DNA of 49,149 bases from an uncultured Oscillospiraceae bacterium (GTDB lineage Bacteria > Bacillota > Clostridia > Oscillospirales > Ruminococcaceae), in NCBI GenBank assembly GCA_949298535.1, contig CASFXA010000026.1:1-49149 (forward strand). The letters run 5' to 3'. Positions 21,851 to 30,128 of the stretch are shown in pieces. Both the position numbers and the translations under genes were made by a program. The notes under the pieces were generated by a model that saw only the letters and a list, made by a program, of their open reading frames with translations, made no database searches and was not told where the DNA came from. Each line of letters begins with the position of its first letter. The stretch's first letter is position 1.

Positions 21851-23236
21851 TTACAGGCTGGCGGCCAGGGTTTCCAGACAATCGGTGATGGCTTCCTCAA
21901 AAGTGGGATGGGGCCGCATCGCCTGAAGCAGCTGCTCTACTGTCAGGCGGTTGGCGATGCTCTGAGCCAGCTCCGAGATCATGTCGGTGCTCCGCTGACA
22001 CATCAGCTGGGCGCCGATGAGCTGGTGATTATCGGTGCGGGCCACCAGCTTGATAAAGCTGCGCTCGCTGTCGTCGATGATGGTGCGGGCGTTGCTGAAC
22101 ATCACCGCCTTGGCGGCCTTTGCCGGGATGCCGGCCTCCTTGGCTTCCTGGTCGGTCATGCCCACGGTGGCGATTTCAGGATTGCAGTAGACGCACCCCG
22201 GCACCACCGACACATCCACAGAGGGGCTGTGGCCGCAGAGCATCTCCACACAGGCTGTGCCCTGGGCGGAAGCCACATGAGCCAGCTGAATGGGGGAGGA
22301 AACGTCCCCGATGGCGTAGACGTGGGGGATGGAGGTTTGATAGCGGTCATCCACCTTGAGACGTCTGCCTTCCAGCTGAGGCTGAAGCTCCGGGGCGAAG
22401 ACCCCATCCAGGCAGGGCCGGCGGCCAATGGCGCACAGCACCGCCTCCCCCGAGGCCTGAGCCTGGGCGTCCTTGGCGGAGAAATGGACCGTCAGCAGGC
22501 CGTCCTCTCCCTGAGTGACCTGTTGAACCATGGCCTTGGTATGAATCCTGGCCCCCCGTTTTTTGAGAATCTGGGCCAGGCTCTGACCGATTTCACGGTC
22601 CATATTGGGCAGCAGCCGGTCCAGCCCCTCGATGACGGTGACGTCGCAGCCCAGGTCGGTATAAAAAGTGGCGAACTCCACCCCGATCACGCCGCCGCCG
22701 ATGATGACAATGGAGCGATAGGGGCGGTGGCAGTTTTCCAGCAGTTCGTCGGAGGTCATCACGCCCGGCAGCTCCAGGCCGGGGATGGGGGGACGGGCGG
22801 GAACCGAACCGGTGGCCACCAGGATTTCATCGGCGGTGTAGACGGCGGAGGAGCCGTCGGGACCGGAGACCTGAACAGAATGGGAGGAAAGAACCTGGCC
22901 GGTGCCGGTAATCAGCTCCACCTTGGCGGCCTTGAACATACCGGCGATACCGGCGGAGAGCTTTTGAGAGATCTCCTCCTTGCGCCTGCGCAAAAAGTCC
23001 AGATCCAGCCGCACCCCATCGGCAGCCAGGCCGGCATACTCACAATGCTGCATCTCCCGGTACAGTCCCGAGGAGTGCAGGAGGGTTTTGGTGGGGATAC
23101 AGCCCCGGTTGAGGCAGGTGCCTCCCACCTCCCGGTTTTCCACCACAGCGGTGCGCAGCCCCAGCTTGGCAGCCTTCAGCGCGGCCACATAGCCTCCGGG
23201 CCCCGCGCCCAGTACAATCAGTTGATATTCATTCAT
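21851..23236 (-). CDS. lpdA: Dihydrolipoyl dehydrogenase
   Basis: A 461-residue flavoprotein disulfide reductase. The FAD motif LGAGPGGYVAALKA opens the protein, the redox disulfide is in GGTCLNRGCIP, the NAD motif is GGGVIGVEFA and the C-terminal active-site His/Glu is in HPTFEEAI. It reoxidises dihydrolipoyl groups with NAD+. It has no fused lipoyl domain. It starts 6 bases after lplA, in an operon with gcvH, so the GcvH lipoyl arm is the probable partner. Confidence 0.95.
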   Translation of the reverse strand: MNEYQLIVLGAGPGGYVAALKAAKLGLRTAVVENREVGGTCLNRGCIPTKTLLHSSGLYREMQHCEYAGLAADGVRLDLDFLRRRKEEISQKLSAGIAGMFKAAKVELITGTGQVLSSHSVQVSGPDGSSAVYTADEILVATGSVPARPPIPGLELPGVMTSDELLENCHRPYRSIVIIGGGVIGVEFATFYTDLGCDVTVIEGLDRLLPNMDREIGQSLAQILKKRGARIHTKAMVQQVTQGEDGLLTVHFSAKDAQAQASGEAVLCAIGRRPCLDGVFAPELQPQLEGRRLKVDDRYQTSIPHVYAIGDVSSPIQLAHVASAQGTACVEMLCGHSPSVDVSVVPGCVYCNPEIATVGMTDQEAKEAGIPAKAAKAVMFSNARTIIDDSERSFIKLVARTDNHQLIGAQLMCQRSTDMISELAQSIANRLTVEQLLQAMRPHPTFEEAITDCLETLAASL

Positions 23237-23242
23237 ATTCCA

Positions 23243-24232
23243 TCAAATCTCCTCTTCTGCCAGCATACAAGATAGATCCCGGCCCAGCTCCCCGTCCCCC
23301 CCGAATTCCCGGAGGATGCCGGCGGTCAGAGCTTCCTTTGTAAAGGACAGGCCGGTCAGACTCCCTTCCAGACGGGGGGAAAGGCTCCAATCCATGGCGT
23401 CGGAATAAACCTTGGCCCGAACCACCTGTCCCCGGTCCACCTGCAGCTGCAATTGAATCTCCCCCCAGGGGAAGCGCCTTTCACAGCTGAAGGTGAAGGG
23501 CAGACGGATGCCGAACAGCCATTCCCAGCTGCCGTTGCGGGCTTCCAGGGCCTCCAGGGCCCCGGGGTCCAGCACCGAAGGGGAAAGAAACTCCGGCTCC
23601 AACCGGTACACCCGGCTGAAAGCCCGGATCATCTGCTCCTTCATCTCCCCGCAGGTGAGGCCGGGAAGATATTCCGAGAGATTGACCACCCGGGAGCGGA
23701 CCGAAGCGACTCCTTTGGCCTCCAGTTTGGCTTTGGAGGGGGCCAGATAGCGCCCCAGCTTTTCCTTGTCCACATCCACCATCAGGGTTCCGTGATGATA
23801 GGCCCGGGCGCCCTTTTGGTAAAAGGCGTTGCCGGAGAACTTTTTGCCCTCCAGCAGCACGTCGTTGCGCCCGGAACGGACCGCAGAAAGGCCCAGCCCG
23901 GCGCAGGCTTCCACCACCACCGACAGCTGCCGCTCCACATCATAATCCCCCATCGGGACCAGGAAGGTGTAGTTGAGGTTGCCCAGATCGTGGTACACCG
24001 CGCCGCCCCCGGAAAGACGGCGGGCAAGCCGTCCCCCTTCCTGTTCCAGCAGTTGGGTGCGGCATTCCCGCCAGGGATTCTGGTTGCGGCCAATGACCAC
24101 GGTGTTTTGGTTCTGCCAAAGGTACAGCAAACAACAGCGGTCCGGCAGCCCTTCCATCAGCAGCTGCTCCACCGCCAGATTGTGATAGGGGTCCAGGCTG
24201 CCGCCCACAAAGATGCCTAAGCGCTGGATCAT
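23243..24232 (-). CDS. lplA: Lipoate-protein ligase
   Basis: A 329-residue ligase of usual LplA length. RRLSGGGAVYHDLGNLNYTF is the lipoate-binding motif, and KKFSGNAFYQ with YHHGTLMVDVD completes the active site. The C-terminal accessory domain (about 250-329) needed for adenylation in LplA is present. It attaches scavenged lipoate to acceptor proteins; the acceptor is probably the GcvH encoded just upstream. Starts 19 bases after gcvH. Confidence 0.94.
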   Translation of the reverse strand: MIQRLGIFVGGSLDPYHNLAVEQLLMEGLPDRCCLLYLWQNQNTVVIGRNQNPWRECRTQLLEQEGGRLARRLSGGGAVYHDLGNLNYTFLVPMGDYDVERQLSVVVEACAGLGLSAVRSGRNDVLLEGKKFSGNAFYQKGARAYHHGTLMVDVDKEKLGRYLAPSKAKLEAKGVASVRSRVVNLSEYLPGLTCGEMKEQMIRAFSRVYRLEPEFLSPSVLDPGALEALEARNGSWEWLFGIRLPFTFSCERRFPWGEIQLQLQVDRGQVVRAKVYSDAMDWSLSPRLEGSLTGLSFTKEALTAGILREFGGDGELGRDLSCMLAEEEI

Positions 24233-24251
24233 ATCCTGTTCTCCTGTCGGC

Positions 24252-24626
24252 TCAGCACTGGGCGCAGTAGGCCTCGTAAGCGGCGGCGTCCAGCAATTCC
24301 TCAGTGCCGGTGACCGGCTCCACCTTGATGATCCAGTGGCGGTAAGGGGCCATGTTCAGATCGTCGGGAGCGTCGGCCAGGTCCTCGTTGACCGCGATGA
24401 TGGTGCCGGAAACAGGGCTGACCATCTCAGAGGAGGTTTTGACCGATTCGGCGTCGCCGAAGCTCTCGCCGGCGGTGACCTCATCCCCTTCCTGAGGCAG
24501 GTTGAGATAGACCAGGTCCCCCAGAGCGTTTTGAGCGTAATCGGAGATGCCCACAACGGCGGTCTCCCCCTCCATCTTGACCCACAGGTGATGCTTGGTG
24601 TACTGGAGCTGAGCAGGATAGTTCAT
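24252..24626 (-). CDS. gcvH: Glycine cleavage system H protein
   Basis: A 124-residue lipoyl carrier. The lipoylated lysine is K63 in ESVKTSSEMVSPVSG, and YTKHHLWVK near the N terminus and RHWIIKVEP fit the family. It carries the aminomethyl group in glycine cleavage or synthesis and can relay lipoyl groups. It is first in the operon gcvH-lplA-lpdA, with GGGAGG before the ATG. The T and P proteins are not in the window, so they lie elsewhere or this is a dedicated carrier. Confidence 0.95.
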   Translation of the reverse strand: MNYPAQLQYTKHHLWVKMEGETAVVGISDYAQNALGDLVYLNLPQEGDEVTAGESFGDAESVKTSSEMVSPVSGTIIAVNEDLADAPDDLNMAPYRHWIIKVEPVTGTEELLDAAAYEAYCAQC

Positions 24627-24728
24627 AGATGATACCTCCCAATATTTTTACCGTCCTCCGAAACCTGTCCGGGGCGGCGCTGTACGAAAAAATTTTGCCG
24701 TTTTCCCTCCCGACAGAAGAAAAACCGG

Positions 24729-24740
24729 CGAACGCGTTCG
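24729..24740. promoter_or_regulatory. Perfect palindrome CGAACGCGTTCG in gcvH leader
   Basis: A 12-base perfect palindrome about 60 bases downstream of the gcvH transcription start. It could be an operator or a small RNA stem. Confidence 0.4.
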
Positions 24741-24761
24741 AAGGCTTCCGCACAAAAACCC

Positions 24762-24775
24762 TTCCCAATTGGGAA
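24762..24775. promoter_or_regulatory. Perfect palindrome TTCCCAATTGGGAA in gcvH leader
   Basis: A 14-base perfect palindrome beginning about 20 bases downstream of the gcvH -10 element, a typical place for a repressor site. A version differing at one base (TTCCCAATGGGGAA) occurs at 40429-40442 between perR and the rubredoxin gene. Confidence 0.5.
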
Positions 24776-24795
24776 ATCTTTGTTACATTGTCGCT

Positions 24796-24825
24796 ATTAT
24801 AACATCAGGCGGAGGCGTTCGTAAA
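24796..24825 (-). promoter_or_regulatory. Promoter of gcvH-lplA-lpdA
   Basis: On the minus strand TTTACG (24825-24820) and TATAAT (24801-24796) are 18 bases apart, and TGT precedes the -10 (extended -10). It leaves a leader of about 165 bases before gcvH. Confidence 0.7.
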
Positions 24826-25120
24826 GCGAAAAAAGGAAAAAAGCCGGGAAATCTTTTCTTTTTTCAGGACAGGTGGAGCCGGAGCGACGCTGATTTTTTC
24901 TGGAAAGAAAGAGACTGTGCTGCGCGGCAAAAAGTAAAGAGCAGCTTCTCGCCTCGTAAAAAAAGGGGAAAACCCCATGAATTTCTCAAAAAACAACAGT
25001 TATCTCCTAAAAATTAGTGACTTTTTCCAAAAAACAGAAGAAACAAAGGCATAAAATCCGAACGCGCTCGGACGGGCGTTTTAAAGCAAAAAATTATTCC
25101 GATCAAAATCGTTTTTGCTA

Positions 25121-25149
25121 TTGATTTTTTGTTAAAAATATTGCATACT
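25121..25149 (+). promoter_or_regulatory. Candidate promoter of the TetR/ABC-importer operon
   Basis: TTGATT (25121-25126) and CATACT (25144-25149) are 17 bases apart. The -10 departs from consensus at the first base. The TetR start codon is about 200 bases downstream. Confidence 0.45.
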
Positions 25150-25356
25150 GTAGAAGAAGCGGGAAAATTAGCCGTATCATACACAAAACAAAGCCAAAGT
25201 AGAATTTTTCCGTCGAAAACAGCCACAGACACGGGGCCGGAAAACAGGAAACAAACCTTTGTCGATCATGTTCGCCCGTGAGGAGGCGAACCGGACCGGA
25301 AAGGACCTCCGAACAGGACCGTCCCGGGGCGGAACCGTCACAGGAGGGATGAAGGG

Positions 25357-25992
25357 TTGCCCAAAAAAACGTTTTTTAATCTGTCTGCCAAAGCCCAGGC
25401 GGAGATTATTGAAACCGCTATCGACGTCTACACCCAGGAGAAGTTTGAAAACATCACCATCCGAACCCTGTCGGAGCGGCTGAATATTTCCATCGGCAGC
25501 TTTTACGACTATTTTTATGACAAGGATGAGCTGTATTTTTACATCTTCGATTCCCTCATCAACCGTCTGCTGTTCAGCGGCTACTACAAGAACCGGATGT
25601 TCAACGTCCCCCGCCCCGACCTGAAGGATTACCTCTCCCAGCGGGAGATCCAGTTTTACAACACCTTCAGCCATGCGCCGGAATATATGATGAAGAAATA
25701 TTATTTCGACACAGAGGTCAGCGGCATCTACTTCCAGTATGTCCACCGGGAGTTTGAGCGGATGAAGCGGGAGGGAAAGATCCGGGACGAATTCGACGTG
25801 GATTTTCTGGCCTATATCTATGTGACCATCTCCTTCAACGTGGCCATGTATTTTGACCGGAATTTCCCCGGCTCCCCCATTGAACAGAAGTATGTGTTCT
25901 GCAACCAGGTGTACGATATGCTTCAGCATGGCATTTTACAACAGCCACCAGTTCGGACCGGGGAAAAGGAACCCGACTCCGACGAAGAATAA
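25357..25992 (+). CDS. TetR/AcrR-family transcriptional regulator
   Basis: A 211-residue regulator. The N-terminal helix-turn-helix reads FENITIRTLSERLNISIGSFYDYFYDKDELYFYIF, the standard TetR pattern. The ligand-binding C-terminal part is rich in Tyr and Phe. The start is TTG at 25357 with AGGAGG nine bases upstream. It is 15 bases before an AhpD-like gene and heads the peptide-importer operon, so it probably controls it. Confidence 0.88.
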   Translation: MPKKTFFNLSAKAQAEIIETAIDVYTQEKFENITIRTLSERLNISIGSFYDYFYDKDELYFYIFDSLINRLLFSGYYKNRMFNVPRPDLKDYLSQREIQFYNTFSHAPEYMMKKYYFDTEVSGIYFQYVHREFERMKREGKIRDEFDVDFLAYIYVTISFNVAMYFDRNFPGSPIEQKYVFCNQVYDMLQHGILQQPPVRTGEKEPDSDEE

Positions 25993-26007
25993 AGGGAGGA
26001 ATCAACA

Positions 26008-26367
26008 TTGGATTACCGGAAAGAAGTCAGAGAAATGCGTCTGAAAAACAAGCGGATGTACGAGCTGACCGGCAGCGCCGGCGAGGCGCAGGGAGTTCTG
26101 TATGAGGAAGCCATGAAGGATGGCGCCCTGGACCGCAAAACCAAGGAGCTCATCGGCATCGGCATCGGCATCTGCGTCCACTGCGACGCCTGCATCTACG
26201 GCCATGTGGAAAAGGCGGTCAAGTACGGCGCCACCATCGAGGAGATCGCCGACGCCTGCAAGGTGGCGCTGATTATGGGCGGCGGTCCCGGCACCCACTA
26301 CAGCGCCAAGGCCATCGACTGCGCCGAGTATTACATCAAGCTCAGAGATGAAAACGACGCGACCTGA
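26008..26367 (+). CDS. Carboxymuconolactone decarboxylase/AhpD-family protein
   Basis: A 119-residue all-helical protein with the AhpD-like redox motif HCDACIYGH (Cys59, Cys62, His66) and GPGTHYSAKAI near the C terminus. Family members with CxxC reduce peroxides or peroxiredoxins with thiol partners; others are decarboxylases. The start is TTG at 26008 with GGGAGG. It lies between TetR and the peptide ABC importer genes; its connection to uptake is unclear, perhaps detoxifying or processing the imported compound. Confidence 0.85.
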   Translation: MDYRKEVREMRLKNKRMYELTGSAGEAQGVLYEEAMKDGALDRKTKELIGIGIGICVHCDACIYGHVEKAVKYGATIEEIADACKVALIMGGGPGTHYSAKAIDCAEYYIKLRDENDAT

Positions 26368-26399
26368 GAAAAAAATAAATTTTGTTAAGGCGTGATTTG

Positions 26400-27401
26400 A
26401 TGGATAATCGCATGGCGGAAGAAAACAAGAATATTGAAGAAAACAAGAATATTCTGGAAATCAAAGATCTGGTGGTGGAATACCACACGGATAACGAGAT
26501 CGTCCACGCGGTCAACGGCATCAGTTTTTCCCTGGAAAAGGGAAAAACCCTGGGCCTGGTGGGCGAGACCGGCGCCGGCAAGACCACGCTGGCGCTGAGC
26601 CTGATGAAGCTGCTTCCCAAGGTGACCGGCAGAATCGCCGGCGGGTCCATTCTCTTTGACGGCAAGGACCTGATCGGTATGCCGGAGCATGAGATGCGCC
26701 TGATCCGGGGCAATTTGATGACCATGATCTTCCAGGACCCCATGACCTCCCTCAATCCGGTGCTTACCGTTGGCGAGCAGATCGCCGAAGTGGTGGAGCA
26801 GCATATGAAGCTGGATAAAAAGGGAGTTCAGGACCGGGTGGACGAGATCCTCCAGCTGGTGGGGATCCCCGCGGAACGGAAGCATGAATATCCTCATCAG
26901 TTTTCCGGCGGCATGAAGCAGCGGATCGTCATTGCCATCGCGCTGGCCTGCGATCCTCAGCTGCTGCTGGCGGATGAGCCCACCACCGCTCTGGACGTCA
27001 CCATCCAGTCCCAGATTCTGGACATGATGGAGGAGCTCAAGCAGAAGCTCAACACCACCATCATCTTCATCACCCACGACCTGGGCGTGGTGGCGGAGTT
27101 CTGCGACTATGTGGCGGTGATGTACGCCGGGGAGATTGTGGAGATGGGCACCGCCCAGGACATCTACGAGGGGGACAAACGTCATCCCTATACGGTGGGC
27201 CTTTTTGAATCGGTACCCAACCTGGAGGTGGAGAGCGACCGGCTCAAGCCGGTGGACGGCCTGATGCCCGACCCTGTGGATCTCCCCACCGGATGTAAAT
27301 TCCATCCCCGCTGCCCTCACTGCATGGACATCTGCCGCACGCAGGTCCCTGAGGACAAGGTGTTCGGCACCCACAGGATCAAATGTCATCTGGACTTTTA
27401 A
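26400..27401 (+). CDS. Oligopeptide/dipeptide ABC transporter ATPase (DppD/OppD type)
   Basis: A 333-residue ATPase. Walker A is GETGAGKTT, the signature is FSGGMKQR and Walker B is [12 protein letters not shown], with H-loop THD. The C-terminal oligopeptide-transporter extension with four cysteines ([15 protein letters not shown]) is present; in this family it binds an Fe-S cluster. The ATG at 26400 has AAGG nine bases before. It pairs with the DppF-like ATPase encoded 14 bases downstream to power uptake through the DppBC channel. Confidence 0.93.
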   Translation: MDNRMAEENKNIEENKNILEIKDLVVEYHTDNEIVHAVNGISFSLEKGKTLGLVGETGAGKTTLALSLMKLLPKVTGRIAGGSILFDGKDLIGMPEHEMRLIRGNLMTMIFQDPMTSLNPVLTVGEQIAEVVEQHMKLDKKGVQDRVDEILQLVGIPAERKHEYPHQFSGGMKQRIVIAIALACDPQLLLADEPTTALDVTIQSQILDMMEELKQKLNTTIIFITHDLGVVAEFCDYVAVMYAGEIVEMGTAQDIYEGDKRHPYTVGLFESVPNLEVESDRLKPVDGLMPDPVDLPTGCKFHPRCPHCMDICRTQVPEDKVFGTHRIKCHLDF

Positions 27402-27415
27402 CTGGAGGGAAAAAG

Positions 27416-28366
27416 ATGGATAAACCGCTCATTCAGGTAAAGAACTTAAAGAAATATTTTGATACCCCCTCCGGTTATCTCCATGCAGTGGATGACGTCA
27501 CCTTCAACATTGAGAAGGGCAAAACCCTGGGGGTTGTGGGAGAATCAGGATGCGGCAAGTCCACTCTGGGCCGCCTCATCCTCAATCTGATTCAGCCCAC
27601 CGAGGGGGAGGTGCTGTTTGACGGCCAATCGGTCACCGGCGCCAATCATCAGCAGATGAAGGCCCTGCGGCGGCAGATGCAGCTGATTTTCCAGGACCCC
27701 TACGCATCTCTCAACCCCAGAATGACCGTCAGCCAGGCCATCGCCCATCCCCTGAAGGTCAACGGCATCCTCAAAAACAAGGCGGACATTGAGCGGACGG
27801 TGGATGAGCTGATGGAAACGGTGGGCCTGGCCTCCCGTTACGCCTTCTCCTATCCCCATGAGCTGGACGGCGGACGCCGCCAGAGAATCGGTATCGCCCG
27901 GGCCCTGTCCCTCAATCCCTCCTTCATCGTCTGCGACGAACCGGTGTCTGCCCTGGACGTTTCCATTCAGGCCCAGATTCTCAATCTGCTGATGGACCTC
28001 CAGGACGAAAGAGGGCTCACCTATATGTTCATCACCCACAACCTGTCGGTGGTCAAGCACATCTCCGACGACATCGCGGTGATGTACCTGGGCCAGTGCG
28101 TGGAGAAGACCTCCTCCCGGGAGCTGTTTAAGCATCCTCTCCACCCCTACACCAAGGCGCTGCTGGATTCCATCCCGGTGCCGGTGCTGCGCAAGGGCGC
28201 CCGGAAAAAGAGAGCCATTGCCGGCGAGCTGGTTTCCCCCATCAATCCCCCGGTGGGCTGCCGCTTTGCTCCCCGGTGCCCCTTCGCCTCGGAAAAATGC
28301 ACCTGTCAGGAGGTTCCCCTCAAAGAGGTGGAGCCGGGACATTTTGTCAAGTGCGTTTTGTTCTGA
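27416..28366 (+). CDS. Oligopeptide/dipeptide ABC transporter ATPase (DppF/OppF type)
   Basis: A 316-residue ATPase. Walker A is GESGCGKST, the signature is LDGGRRQR in place of LSGGQ (a form I know from clostridial members), Walker B is FIVCDEPVSALD. The C-terminal cysteine cluster (GCRFAPRCPFASEKC) is present. It is the second ATPase of the importer. The 127-base gap to the binding-protein gene contains no gene; a separate start or processing site there would explain extra binding protein. Confidence 0.92.
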   Translation: MDKPLIQVKNLKKYFDTPSGYLHAVDDVTFNIEKGKTLGVVGESGCGKSTLGRLILNLIQPTEGEVLFDGQSVTGANHQQMKALRRQMQLIFQDPYASLNPRMTVSQAIAHPLKVNGILKNKADIERTVDELMETVGLASRYAFSYPHELDGGRRQRIGIARALSLNPSFIVCDEPVSALDVSIQAQILNLLMDLQDERGLTYMFITHNLSVVKHISDDIAVMYLGQCVEKTSSRELFKHPLHPYTKALLDSIPVPVLRKGARKKRAIAGELVSPINPPVGCRFAPRCPFASEKCTCQEVPLKEVEPGHFVKCVLF

Positions 28367-28493
28367 ACTTCGTTCCATCAGAAGGACCCTTTGTCTGGGC
28401 CGCTTCTTTGAGCATCCCATGTTCTGGCTCTCCAACGGTAGGAAAGCCGGCGCAACACAACAAAAAGTAAGCTGTATTTTGGAGGTATGAATT

Positions 28494-30023
28494 ATGAAAC
28501 GTGTTATCAGCCTGGTGCTGGCTATGCTGCTGATGGTTTCAGCGATGGCCGGCTGCTCCGGCGGCAGTGAGAGCGCTTCTTCCACCGGCGGCAGCGCCGC
28601 CAGCGGCGAACCCCGGGAGGACATCACCATCGCCATCTATCAGGACATCAAGACCCTGGATCCCCACAACAGCGGCATGACCATTGACAAGGTGGTTTAT
28701 CAGAACGTCTTTGACTGCCTGCTCAACCAGTATGAGGGCGAGTACGAGAAGGTGCTGGTGGACGATTACACCATGTCCGAGGACGGCACCGAGTACACCT
28801 TCTATCTGAAGCAGGGCATCAAGTTCCACAACGGCGAGGAGCTGAAGGCCTCCGACGTGGTTTTCTCCATGGAGCGCGCCAAGACCTCCACCAACCTGGC
28901 CAGCTACACCTCCTGCATTGACACTGTCACCGCCACTGACGACTACACCGTGGTGTTCAAACTCTCCAAGCCTTACGTTCCCTTCCTGATGTCTGTGGCC
29001 GGCTTTGTTCCCATCATGAACGAGAAAGCCACCAACGAGACCGACAACGTCAACTACAATCCTGTGGGCACCGGCCCCTACAAGTTTGTGGAATATGCCA
29101 CCGGTCAATATGTCAAGCTCACCCGCTTTGACGAGTGGCACGGCGGCACCGCCCCCATCAAGGATGTCACCTTCACCGTGCTGGCCGACACCAACTCCTC
29201 TCTGATGGCTGTGGAGTCCGGCGACGTGGATATGACCTATTCCATCCCCTCCATCGCGGTTTCTTCCGTGGAGGAGAACCCCGAGCTGCAGATTCAGCTG
29301 ATCCCCACCATCGGCAGCTGCTACATCGCCTACAACATCGAGAAGGCTCCCTTTGACGACGTCAACTTCCGTCTGGCTCTGGCCTGCGCCACCAACCGGG
29401 AGGAGATCATCGACGTGGCCCTGGACGGCATGGCTGAATCCACCGACGTGCTGTGGACCGACAGCTGGGCCGGCGACTCCGACATCTATAAGCCTGTCAC
29501 CTACGATGTGGCCAAGGCTCAGGAATATCTGGCCAAGTCCGACTACAACGGCGAGACCATCACCTATGTGGCCGGCAGCGATGAGTACAAGAAGATCGGC
29601 GTTGTGCTTCAGGAACAGTACAAGGCCATCGGCGTCAACATGGAAGTGGAGCAGCTGGAGACCAACACCTGGGTTTCCGACATGATGAACGGCAACTATG
29701 ACATCACCTTCACCGGTATGTCCTTCGACATGGATGTGGACCTGTGGAAGAACGCCCTCCACTCCTCCGCCATCGGCGGCTACAACTTCTCCCGTCTGAA
29801 CAACGCCGAGGTGGACGCCGCCTTCGATAACGGCACCTCCATCCTGGACGAAGCTGAAAGAGCGGAGAACTATGCGGTCATTGAGAAGGTCCTCTATGAG
29901 GAAGCCATTGTGATCCCTGTGTACTTCAAGGTCAGCCCCTGCGTCTACAACGCCAACCTGCAGGTCAACCGGACCTATCCTCTGGGCTTCGCCAAAGTCG
30001 CCGACCTGGAGTGGATCGCCTGA
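28494..30023 (+). CDS. Peptide-type ABC transporter substrate-binding lipoprotein
   Basis: A 509-residue family 5 extracellular solute-binding protein (DppA/OppA type). The signal sequence ends in a lipobox, SAMAGC, placing the lipid-anchored Cys at residue 20. A Ser/Gly spacer follows, then the family pattern EDGTEYTFYLKQGIKFHNGE and VNYNPVGTGPYKF. It captures di- or oligopeptides (or related solutes such as glutathione or nickel chelates) outside the cell. GGAGG lies before the ATG. A strong hairpin follows the gene. Confidence 0.93.
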   Translation: MKRVISLVLAMLLMVSAMAGCSGGSESASSTGGSAASGEPREDITIAIYQDIKTLDPHNSGMTIDKVVYQNVFDCLLNQYEGEYEKVLVDDYTMSEDGTEYTFYLKQGIKFHNGEELKASDVVFSMERAKTSTNLASYTSCIDTVTATDDYTVVFKLSKPYVPFLMSVAGFVPIMNEKATNETDNVNYNPVGTGPYKFVEYATGQYVKLTRFDEWHGGTAPIKDVTFTVLADTNSSLMAVESGDVDMTYSIPSIAVSSVEENPELQIQLIPTIGSCYIAYNIEKAPFDDVNFRLALACATNREEIIDVALDGMAESTDVLWTDSWAGDSDIYKPVTYDVAKAQEYLAKSDYNGETITYVAGSDEYKKIGVVLQEQYKAIGVNMEVEQLETNTWVSDMMNGNYDITFTGMSFDMDVDLWKNALHSSAIGGYNFSRLNNAEVDAAFDNGTSILDEAERAENYAVIEKVLYEEAIVIPVYFKVSPCVYNANLQVNRTYPLGFAKVADLEWIA

Positions 30024-30082
30024 GAATCCCTCTTTTCTGTTGAGAAGAGCGCTTTCCCAAGCGGAAAACGAGAGATCCACCG

Positions 30083-30114
30083 AGCGCGCTGGCGGTTCTG
30101 GCCGTCAGCGCGCT
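30083..30114 (+). other. Intercistronic hairpin after the binding-protein gene
   Basis: A 13-bp stem (30083-30095 with 30102-30114, one G-T pair) closes a six-base loop. It has no T tract and runs into the ribosome site of the permease gene. Such hairpins often protect the upstream mRNA, giving more binding protein than permease. Confidence 0.65.
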
Positions 30115-30128
30115 GAAAGGAAGATAAG

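Larger units (their letters stand above)
24627..25356. other. AT-rich regulatory region between gcvH and the TetR gene
   Basis: No gene was supported in these 730 bases. It holds the gcvH promoter and leader with two palindromes, and on the other side the TetR promoter. A third GC-rich dyad, TCCGA-ACGCGC-TCGGA at about 25057-25072, echoes the CGAACGCG core of the palindrome at 24729. A 72-residue minus-strand frame at 25014-25232 has no credible ribosome site or protein character. Confidence 0.5.

Noticed and set aside
24627..24795. Glycine riboswitch in the gcvH leader
   Set aside because: The leader has palindromes but not the conserved glycine-riboswitch core that I would expect.
25014..25232. 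72-residue minus-strand frame between gcvH and TetR
   Set aside because: No ribosome site and no family signal; the region is AT-rich regulatory DNA.
27416..28366. LDGGRRQR instead of LSGGQ in the second transport ATPase as a possible defect
   Set aside because: This variant is familiar in clostridial DppF-type ATPases, and the other nucleotide motifs are intact.
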